Shown one piece after another: positions 56,252-64,000 of a stretch of 64,000 nt of DNA (position 1 is its first letter; each line of letters starts with the position of its first letter). The DNA lies in NCBI RefSeq assembly GCF_029931775.1, contig NC_079325.1, positions 36,134,461 through 36,198,460 of the forward strand. The letters are read 5' to 3'. Position numbers and translations under genes: made by a program. The notes under the pieces are model-generated. The model did not search any database, had not been told where the DNA came from, and saw nothing but the letters and a program-made list of their open reading frames with translations. The DNA comes from Euleptes europaea (taxonomy: Eukaryota > Chordata > Lepidosauria > Squamata > Sphaerodactylidae).

Positions 56252-56422
56252 CTTGGTTTCAAATACGGCAAGGTCTGCAGGGGGATCCTCCTCTGAGGAG
56301 GAGGTCTCGTCCCAGTTGGCAGCCACAGTCCTGGCATCCACGCAGCTTCAGTAATGCTGCAGCGTCTTGTGTTCCCAGACTGGTCACTGGGCCCCATCTG
56401 AATGCACTGAGTAATTTTAAAG
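56252..56422 (-). other. Exon-like block on the minus strand, unrecognised
   Basis: On the minus strand a poly-T tract and CTCGCAG form a good acceptor before 56,422, and ACCAAG|GTAAGG a strong donor at 56,252. The 171-nt interval is open throughout in one frame (...MGPSDQSGNTRRCSITEAAW...LKPR). A second frame includes the acidic string NWDETSSSEEDPPADLAVFE. I recognise neither. The poly-T is also an A-tract on the + strand (56,436-56,455), so a retrotransposed tail is an alternative. Confidence 0.25.
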
Positions 56423-57109
56423 CTGCGAGTTAAGCCAAAAAAAAAAAAAAAAAACTGCATGATTTTCTGGATAGCAATTTGAAGGATTCCATTAGATCTG
56501 CTTAGGCCAACTGTGATAGGAAAACCTATACTTAGGAATAAAATGCTAACCTTGGATCTGTATTCCTTATTTTAATTGGGAGGGGGAAATCCAAAGCACC
56601 TGCAGTTATTGGCCTTGCAGAAGCTCCCTACCATTACCATCACAATGGCACTCGTTCTGCCAGAGATATTAGAATAGCTTTGAAATATTGGATTATGCAG
56701 AAAGAGCCCATCCCATCACTCAATGCCATGAAAGAGGCTAGAAGATCAAAGCAACCTCAGGAGTTTTAAAAGGCGTGATCTTCCAGCCTCATCTCCTTCG
56801 AAGGGGAGAAGCAGGTTGCTGAGCATCTCTGGAGCAGTTTGCTCCTATCTCAAACATCCTTGGACTCAGGCCTGCAGCAACCTCAAGGTAGCGTGGCCCC
56901 GAGGAAGGGGCAGGGGCCAGCCTTCTGCTGAGCAAGCTTGGTCCTCTATCTTGAACAAGGCAAGGTTCCCCAATTCAGCAACCCCAGTGTTTCTTTTGGA
57001 GGTTGCAATTTTTCCTGCTGGAAACAGAGTGGACATCTCAGAAGGTAAGTTAATATGAACTTCGAACGAGTCTAAGGCAGCGCAGTTTTGTTGCTCTCAT
57101 GGGCTCAGG

Positions 57110-57427
57110 AGCCAGCACGGTGCAGTGGTTAAGAGCGGTGGTTTGGAGCGGTGGACTCAGATCTGGAAAACCGGGTTTGATTCCCAGCTCCTCCACATGA
57201 GCGGCGGAGGCTAATCTGGTGAACTGGATTTGTTTCCCCACTCCAACATGCGAAGTCAGCTGGGTGACCTTGGGCAAAGTTACAGCTCTGTTAGAGCTCT
57301 CTCAGCCCCACCTACCTCACAGGGTGTCTGTTGTGGGGAGAGGAAGGGAAGGTGATTGTGAGCCGGTTTGAGTCTCCCTTAAGTGGTGAAGAAAGTCGGC
57401 ATATAAAAACCGACTCTTCTTCTTCTG
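57110..57427 (+). mobile_element. tRNA-derived SINE, family B, full length
   Basis: CCAGCACGGTGCAGTGGTTA head, GGGTTTGATTCCC box B, body GCGGCGGAGGCTAATCTGGT, and tail AAAAACCGACTCTTCTTCTTCT. It closely resembles the copy at 49,438. Confidence 0.88.
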
Positions 57428-58195
57428 AAGTGTCATAGCTGGGAAGTATTCGCCTTGGATGGGCGGAGACATGAGTTCAAAGCCCCATCCTGCCACAAAA
57501 CTCTCTGGACAGCCACAAAACTCTTAGGTAAGTCCCCACTCCATTTCCACTTGTCCTACTCTGCAGGGTTACTGTGAACCTAACAGCCTGCTCTGAGTTC
57601 TTTGAGGAAAAACCTCTGGGATGTGAGTGTAAAAATAAATGTAAAAGACCATCTTCTATGTTACCTTGCTCCAATGCAGAGATCCCATACCAGGGGAAAG
57701 CATACATTCTTACAGCGGAACACAAAGTACGTGAATTGCCCAATAATCCTGAGGATGGTGGTGGTTTGCCCAACAGGGGGGTGGTGATGCATTCATATTC
57801 CACTGCAATCTCTCCTTCCTTGTGGAGCATGAAGACCACGTGTCGGGGGCACATTAGACATCTTTTCATGTTCCTAGACTATTTCAAACAGCAGGGGGAG
57901 GGGACAAGAATCACATGCTCGAATGCTCCCTCCATAATCGGTGTGGTTCTACCAGGCAGTGAGCAGGAGAAGTGATGGATGTTGACTTGGGGTCTGTGGC
58001 TCTGCTCAGTTTTCTGCACTGATGCAAATCTGTGGCTTTGGCTGGGGCTGGGCAAGACCAGGTGAGTAGTGCAGTCATGCACCTGAAAGATTTGCATCAT
58101 CCGTTCCAACATTTGGCAAGCTGTAGCCACAATGGGAGGCAGCTGTAAAGCTGTATCCCTAAAGAGCTTTGGTGGGGGGAATATTGAATCCAGCT

Positions 58196-58665
58196 AAGAA
58201 CATAAGAAAAGCCATGCTGTATCAGACCAAGGCCCATCAAGTCCAGCAGTCTGTTCACACAGTGGCCAACCAGGTGCCTCTAGGAAGCCCACAAACAAGA
58301 CGACTGCAGCAGCATTGTCCTGCCTGTGTTCCACAGCACCTAATATAACAGGCATGCTCCTCTGATCCTGGAGAGAATAGGTATGCATCATGACTAGTAG
58401 CCATAAATACCCCTCTCCTCCAAGAACATGTTCACTCCCCTCTTAAAGCCTTCCAAATTGGCAGCCATCACCACATCCTGGGGCAGGGAGTTCCACAGTG
58501 TAACTATGCATTGTGTGAAGAAATACTTCCTTTTATCTCCTCTGAGCCTGGCCTTCGGCTGGGGAGGGCAGGGTATAAATTGAAATAAACAAATAAACAA
58601 ATATCTATTTTGAATCTCTCACCCTCCAGCTTTGGCAGACAACCCAGCATTCTAGTATTATGAGA
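58196..58665 (-). mobile_element. CR1-type LINE 3' end, antisense
   Basis: The minus strand codes RKYFFTQCIVTLWNSLPQDV then VMAANLEGFKRGVNMFLEE (58,550-58,394), then the 3' end (GGATCAGACCAAGG type at 58,215-58,275). A scrap of family-internal DNA and an A-rich interruption lie at 58,560-58,610. Same family as 9806-10,860. Confidence 0.85.
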
Positions 58666-59689
58666 GAGGGAGACTCCATGAGGATTGTGCTCAATTATAG
58701 GCGTGGACCATGTTATGTTTATAACATGCTCTTCAGGCACACAACATTTTGTGTCACAGTCACACAGACCTCTGAATACCGGCGCTAGGAGGCAGCATCA
58801 GGTGCAGGACTTGTCCTCTAAGCCCTGTTTGCTGGGCTTCCATGGCAACTGGGTGAATGACCGCTATGTGAAACAAGAAGCTGGACTAGAGGGACCACTG
58901 GTCTGATCTGGCAGGGCTCTTCTTACATTGCTATATTTTGTAAAGAGTTTGTGATTGTTAAAGGGACCCTGCATCTCATCACCTGGTAAGCTGCCTATGT
59001 AAAATGTTACCTGTAAAGCTTTCTTCCATACGGGTAAATCAAAGGGCAAAAATCCTATTTTGCAGTGGAGGACGGGAGTACTGAGAAGGAGTACTGAGCC
59101 TTGGCCGGCTGTTTTGGTTTGGGCAAAAGTTTGCATGTAATCTGCAAAGCAAAATAACAATAAATTGAGGCAATCAAAGTTAAACGCAACAGCAACATGG
59201 GGTGTTGTGCAATGTTGCTTTGTACCACCACATATGTTCCCAACTATCCCGGGGGGTAGTCTCTGTTCATGGTAAATCAGGGTCTTAATTCTGCCTTCTT
59301 TGGATGCCTTGTGAAGTTGTTAGTCCCAACAGCTGGAGGTCTCATTCTTCAGATTTCTGCTCCCTTCACAGGATCTCTGGAAGCTAAATGTCTGAGTGGA
59401 GGATAGATGCCTGTTGTTTCCAGTGCATATGTGGATAAATGCAGTCACATACATACACTTAAGCTCCGTGCCATGTTCAGCCTGCAAATGGGGAGGTGAA
59501 TTTTGATCGGCCTGTAATGTGGATGTTTTGATTGGATAAGCCATACAGCCAGTGAGTGGGGATATAAATATTATTTATAAAGCAGATAGGCAGTTTAATT
59601 GCATTGTTTATTATACGTATTCTGCTGCTTGTATTGCTGTTCTCTAATTTTGAAATCCAGATTTATTGCTTTGTTTATTGTATAAGAAG

Positions 59690-59764
59690 AGCCTTGCTAG
59701 ATCAGACCAGTGGTCCATCTAGTCCAGCATCCTGTTTGACACAGTGGCCAACCAGCTGCTCTGG
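59690..59764 (+). mobile_element. CR1 3'-end scrap hosting a MITE insertion
   Basis: AGCCTTGCTAGATCAGACCA, GTGGTCCATCTAGTCCAGCA and CACAGTGGCCAACCAGCTGC are the CR1-type 3' end; MITE copy 2 interrupts it at 59,765, and it resumes at 59,962 (CTCTGGAGGGCC). Confidence 0.75.
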
Positions 59765-59961
59765 TAGGGTTGCCAGGTCCCTCTTCACTACCGGTGGGAG
59801 GTTTTGGGGGCGGAGCCTGAGGTTTGGGAAGAGGAGGGACTTCAATGCCATAGAGTCCAATTGCCAGTGACCATTTTCTCAGGTGAACTGATCTCTATCA
59901 GCTGGAGATCAGTTGTAATAGCAGGAGATATCCAGCTAGTACCTGGAGGTTGGCAACCCTA
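59765..59961 (+). mobile_element. hAT-like MITE copy 2, perfect 8-bp duplication
   Basis: Ends TAGGGTTGCCAGG and GGTTGGCAACCCTA are inverted repeats; flanks TGCTCTGG at 59,757-59,764 and 59,962-59,969 are identical. 197 bp, no coding capacity. It includes GGAGGTTTTGGGGGCGGAGC and CTCTATCAGCTGGAGATCAG. Confidence 0.9.
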
Positions 59962-60081
59962 TGCTCTGGAGGGCCAACAAACACGGCATAGAGGTCAAGG
60001 CATTCACTTGACGCTACCTCCTGGCACTGGTATTGCATTTTACTGCCTCTATATATAGAGGTTCTCTTTTGTAATCCCCTG

Positions 60082-61190
60082 ACAATCGCCTAGGTGTGCC
60101 TAGTGGAGGGGTTGGCCCTGGAAAGCAGATTGCAAATGTGCTTTACCTGCAACATTCAGTCCCTGCTAAGAGGCTCGTAATTTTTATCTGCCAGGCTTCT
60201 TATGAGTTTTGCATATGTGTTTTGTTAATGTAGGGGAGAGAGCGCAGAGATCCCTCCACGGGGGGGGGAGTTGCTACATAACAAACCATAAAACCATCAG
60301 CATGCTTCAGTCTCTTCTGAGACGTAAGAAGAGCACAGATCGCTTATGCAAGACTGTTTGCTGTTCCCGGCTGCAATGGGACATTGTGGGCGACTCTCCC
60401 AGAAAGCTGCAATAAGACAGCCGGCCTCATTCAAAGCCGGAAGTCACAATAAAGTACTGACCAGGACGGTGGATTTTTAAGCAGTTGGAATGTGATTGCA
60501 TGATAGTGGGACTCATTCCAAAAGTTTTCACTTAAGTCACTTCTTCCTTCCTGGCCCCGTACCCCCCAGCTGCTAGAAATTCAAGGGACCTCTTTGGCCA
60601 ATACTTCATTGTGACTTCCGGCTTTGAATGAGGCCGGCTGTCTCATTGCTGCTTTATGGGAGTTACTCGCTCACAATGTCCCATTGCAGCCGGAGCAGCA
60701 AAGTCTCACATAAGCAATCTGTGCTCTTTTGATTTGCCAGAAAAGGACTGGAGCATGTTGATGGTTTTATGGTTTGTATGTGTTCCTGGGAGGGATCGCT
60801 GTGCACTCTCTCTCCCCTACATTAACAAAAACACATGCAAAACTCATAAGAACCCTGACAGGTAGGGTTGCCAGGTCCATCTTTGCCACCAGTGGGAGAT
60901 TTTGGGGGCAGAGCCTGAGGAGGGCAGGGTTCGGGGAGGGTCTTCAATGCCATAGAGTCCAATGGCCAAAGCGGCCATTTTCTCCAGTTGAACTGATCTA
61001 TCGGCTGGAGATCAGTTGTAATAGCAGGAGATCTCCAGCTAATACCTGGAGGTTGGCAACCCTACTGACAGAAAAAAAAGTATCTGCAGGGACTGGGAAA
61101 GTCCCATTGCAACTGAATGTTGCAGGTAAAGCCCACTGGCAATCTGCTTTCCAGGGCCAACCCCTCCACTAGGCGCACCTGGGCGATCAC
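60082..61190. mobile_element. Long foldback element with ~380-bp arms, carrying a MITE
   Basis: Left arm ~60,082-60,462 and right arm ~60,600-61,190 are reverse complements (GTGGAGGGGTTGGCCCTGGA against TCCAGGGCCAACCCCTCCAC; CTTCCGGCTTTGAATGAGGC against GCCTCATTCAAAGCCGGAAG). The spacer is ~136 bp. The right arm is longer because MITE copy 3 is inserted in it. No transposase is seen; family unknown. Confidence 0.8.
60863..61064 (+). mobile_element. hAT-like MITE copy 3, nested in the foldback
   Basis: Ends TAGGGTTGCCAGG and GGTTGGCAACCCTA; flanks CTGACAGG (60,855-60,862) and CTGACAGA (61,065-61,072) match at 7 of 8. The left foldback arm shows the unfilled site as a single copy. Confidence 0.9.
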
Positions 61191-61265
61191 CAAGGGCAGG
61201 GCTCCCCAGCCTTTTGAAGCCTTTGGGCACATTTCAAAATTTGACCCAGAGTGGTGGGCACCATC

Positions 61266-61492
61266 TTGGGTTGCCAACCTTCAGGTACTAGCTGGAGATC
61301 TCCTGCTATTACAACTGATGTCCAGCCAACAGAAATCAGTTCACCTGGTGAAAATGGCCGCTTTGGCCATTGGACACTATGGCATTGAAGTCCCTTCCCT
61401 CCCCCAATCCTGCCGTCCTCAGGCTCTGCCCCCAAAACCTCCCGCTGGTGGCGAAGAGGAACCTGGTGGCGAAGAGGCACCTGGCAACCTTA
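61266..61492 (-). mobile_element. hAT-like MITE copy 4
   Basis: Ends TTGGGTTGCCAACC and CTGGCAACCTTA; flanks GCACCATC (61,258-61,265) and GCACCACC (61,493-61,500) match at 7 of 8. It contains a short direct repeat (GGCGAAGAGG). Confidence 0.82.
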
Positions 61493-62000
61493 GCACCACC
61501 ACAAAATGGCTGCTGCCGGAGGCGGCTTTCCTTAATTCCTTCCTCTCTTCCTTATAAATGCATTCAGAAAATGTGAGGTGTTATTACCGGACCCACCTTA
61601 GCCTTCTTGTTCCTTCCCATTTCTTTGAGAACTACGCATGCAGTGTGCTGGCTGCAGGGCTCCTGGCCTAATTGCAACCTGCCCCCCTGATCCTGATTTG
61701 GGTGTGCCGTGGCTCGGGTGACACCATGAGAGGCCAGCCAGTTCCTCTGACCTCACCTGCACCTTTAAAATCTCTAGTCTCTAATTCACAGCAGGTCAGT
61801 TGTCACCCATGCCAAGCAACTTGGCCCGAGCTTAGGCAGCGGGAGCCTTTGGAGAAGAGGGCAGCACAGCATCTGTGTGAGAGAGTGCGGATCCATCAGG
61901 GAACCAGCGGCGCACTCCAGCTTCCACCAACCCAGGAACGGTCCGTGGCCCATGTGCTGGGAACTCAACAGTGGCCTTAACATTATCAACACGTACAGAT

Positions 62001-62938
62001 ATGGAGAACACTACGCAGGTCACCTCTGGCGAGCCCCACCAGACAGCCAGGTGATGTGGGGATGGCATGGTACGGGGCAGAGAGGGGAGAGGCTGGGGGA
62101 GCTGGTGGGGTAGATTGTGGCCTTTTCGTTGCCCCTCTTTCTTACCCACAATCCCCAATCTCTATTGTGGCAGTGTGGCTCCCACGTGTTGATCTGGTTG
62201 CTCAAGTGCTACCCTGTGGCCCAGCTGCTGGTTTTGTTCTGCTCCAGCAATGGCTACTTTCCAGATAACGTCACATGGTTTTTCTGACACCAGAACCTGC
62301 CATTCTGGCTGCTTTGACCCAAGAGGGCCTCCTCCTCCTTCCAGATGTGCAGCAGTAAGGGCTAGTTATGGCTTACTCAGTGGGGCACAGAGCAGCACTC
62401 TGCCCATGCTCTGGGACACACTTCTCTTAATTTCTACTCCCCATCCAAGATCAAGCAGCCTTGAAAAGAAGTGACTGTGCTTTGTTTTTAATTGAGTTTC
62501 CTCCATGAGTTGGTTGGTTTTTATTCTTTAATGCTGATAAAGCCCATGCTTGCTTTTTGCCATCCAAGTGGTATGAGAGGCCCGCTGTGGTTTGCAGGAG
62601 GTGAGATGCAGTCAGAAGCACTACCTCCTGGTTTACAAAGGATGCAAAAATTAAATTCCCTACCCAAATTAAACTCTGGGTGAGATGCTGACTGCATGAT
62701 ATCACTTCTCTTCCCTCCTCCCCTTAAACAAAATGGAAGTAACACCTCCATGTTGTAATAACCTTTCTATTTCTTCTTTTGCAGGCAGACCCCTCCCAAC
62801 AACTGGAGCTGGTTCCCAGGCCTGGAGAAACATGACATCCCCATAGTTGTGGGGGTCTTGGCTTGTTTGGCTTTGATCTTCATCTTCATGGGGGTATATT
62901 CTTTCCAGAGGAGAGTAAGGAGAAGTGAAGGCAAGTGA
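62001..62938 (+). CDS. Candidate small single-pass membrane protein, 2 exons, 67 residues
   Basis: Model: ATG at 62,001, exon to 62,050 (GCCAG|GTGATG), then acceptor TTTCTTCTTTTGCAG at 62,784 and exon 62,785-62,938 with stop TGA at 62,936-62,938. Phase 2 joins to MENTTQVTSGEPHQTARQTP then PNNWSWFPGLEKHD, a ~21-residue hydrophobic span IPIVVGVLACLALIFIFMGV, and a basic tail YSFQRRVRRSEGK. It lacks a signal peptide; the positive tail suggests a type III, N-out single-pass protein with one possible N-glycosylation site (NTT). A 5' acceptor at ~61,791 would put this start in an exon with a 5' UTR. An alternative start at 61,952 with acceptor four bases later (GCAGGCAG|ACC) also reads into the membrane span. 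GGCAA|GTGAGG near the stop could be a donor, so the gene may continue past it. I do not recognise the family. Confidence 0.5.
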
Positions 62939-63203
62939 GGGCAATTCTGAACTGAGAAAGGGGGGGGGCTTTTCTGGGGCACAGTGGGGATCTAGCAATT
63001 GGGGCCAAGCCAGCAGGGGTGATTTTAGTGATTCTGGGACCCTGGCCGAAAGTCTAGGAGAAGGCCACAGAATCACTGCCCCCTCATTGTCATCCCTACC
63101 ATCAGGACCAAGCAAGGGGTAGCCCTCGCCTGTGTGAAGTGAGCAGGAAGCCAGCTGCCCAACCCCAGATAGGATGGATGCAAATAGTGGCAAGAGTCTG
63201 GTC

Positions 63204-63410
63204 TAGGGTTGCCAGGTCTCTCTTCACCACCGACAGGAGGTTTTGGGGGTGGAGCCTGAGGAGGACGGGGTTTGAGGAGGGAAGGGGCTTCAGTGCCAGA
63301 GACCAATTGCCAAAGTGGCCATTTTCTCCAGGTGAACTGATCTCTATCGGCTGAAGATCAGTTGTAACAGCAGGAAATCTCCAGCTACTACCTGGAGGTT
63401 GGCAATCCTA
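63204..63410 (+). mobile_element. hAT-like MITE copy 5
   Basis: Ends TAGGGTTGCCAGG and GGTTGGCAATCCTA; flanks GTCTGGTC (63,196-63,203) and GTCTGATC (63,411-63,418) match at 7 of 8. Confidence 0.88.
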
Positions 63411-63555
63411 GTCTGATCTTCTTTCCCTCTACTTTGGGGGGGTTGTGGGTGACCCCTCCCAGCATGGTTGCACCACTCCTGCAGGCCAAGAGCCTGGGAA
63501 GATGCAGCTGGAGGCAGGCCTGTAGGTTTCCCCCCCACTCAAGAGGTGCAAGATC

Positions 63556-63736
63556 TAGGGTTGCCAACCTCCAGGTGCTGGCTGCAGATCTCCTGCTATG
63601 ACAAGTGATCTCCAGCTGATAGAGATCAGTTCCCCTGGACAAAATGACCGCTTTGGCAATTGGACTATATGGCATTGAAGTCCCTCCCCTCTTCAAACCC
63701 CACCCTCCTCAGGCTCCGCCCCAAAAACCTCTGCAA
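63556..63736 (-). mobile_element. hAT-like MITE copy 6, right end missing
   Basis: It begins TAGGGTTGCCAACCTCCAGG and runs to CCGCCCCAAAAACCTCTGC, where the terminal repeat is lost and a 22-bp tandem duplication (CTCTGCAAGAGAGACAGG) follows at 63,729-63,772. Confidence 0.8.
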
Positions 63737-64000
63737 GAGAGACAGGGAGACCTCTGCAAGAGAGACAGGGTGGTGAAATGGTTAGAGAGCCATACTTCAA
63801 CCAGGAAAAAAAATGGGTTCAATTTTTCACTCTGCCACTGAATGCTCTTGGACCAGTCACTTTCTTTCAGCCCAGCCTAATCTACCTCACAGGGTTGTTG
63901 GAGATAAGGTTTGCCAGGCTAAGCCACATAATCTGTTTTCAAAAATTTATCAGATTATATGAAGTAGTGATGGGCATCTGAGAGTGTGCAGAATTCTCTA

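Larger units (their letters stand above)
53351..61790. other. Repeat-rich intergenic DNA downstream of PDCL
   Basis: About 8.4 kb made mostly of SINEs, a CR1 fragment, foldbacks and hAT-like MITEs, listed separately. The stretches 54,300-55,040, 55,310-55,880, 56,460-57,100 and 59,000-59,650 show no gene and no repeat I can name. A possible exon-like block lies on the minus strand at 56,252-56,422. Confidence 0.6.

Noticed and set aside
57050-57277. Minus-strand frame similar to one at 49,373-49,603
   Set aside because: Both are the antisense reading of family-B SINE copies, which explains their similarity.
1-64000. Retrovirus-like, LTR or Polinton-like elements and CRISPR arrays
   Set aside because: I looked for paired long terminal repeats, gag/pol/env-like frames and regularly spaced repeats and saw none; all reverse-transcriptase pieces are of the CR1 or L2 LINE type.

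Overview
This window is vertebrate nuclear DNA, almost certainly from a squamate reptile (a lizard; species not identified). The genes are spliced, introns are long, promoters are CpG-rich, and the repeats are CR1 and L2-type LINEs, tRNA- and 5S rRNA-derived SINEs and many small hAT-like DNA elements.

Three recognisable protein genes lie head to tail on the + strand, in the order ZBTB6 - RC3H2 - PDCL. I recall the same order and orientation from human 9q33. At 1-1008 is the 3' part of the last exon of ZBTB6, with the end of the BTB domain and four C2H2 fingers. RC3H2 (roquin-2) fills 4.1-42.8 kb. It has a non-coding first exon in a CpG-rich promoter, a 10.9 kb first intron, 20 coding exons whose phases all join to a 1194-residue protein, and a 3' UTR of about 5 kb. 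PDCL (phosducin-like) fills 44.1-53.35 kb, with a CpG-rich promoter, a non-coding first exon and three coding exons giving 300 residues.

From 53.4 kb to the end the DNA is mostly transposon debris: SINEs, a CR1 fragment, long foldback elements and at least six copies of one ~200 bp hAT-like MITE, five of them with recognisable 8-bp target-site duplications. Inside this debris a two-exon frame at 62,001-62,938 can be spliced into a 67-residue single-pass membrane protein that I do not recognise. It is the best candidate for an undescribed gene here.

The most interesting regulatory signal is a perfect constitutive-decay-element hairpin in the RC3H2 3' UTR at 39,093-39,107. This is the RNA structure that roquin proteins bind, so it suggests feedback control. 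Other notable items are near-perfect palindromes with 0-3 bp loops (13.6, 10.7 and 43.95 kb) that look like snap-back duplications, and a foldback element at 60.1-61.2 kb whose two arms show one MITE insertion site both filled and empty. I saw no retrovirus-like or Polinton-like element, no CRISPR array and no genuine tRNA or rRNA gene. All coordinates were worked out by eye. Splice sites follow GT/AG plus phase agreement; UTR limits and repeat edges are approximate.
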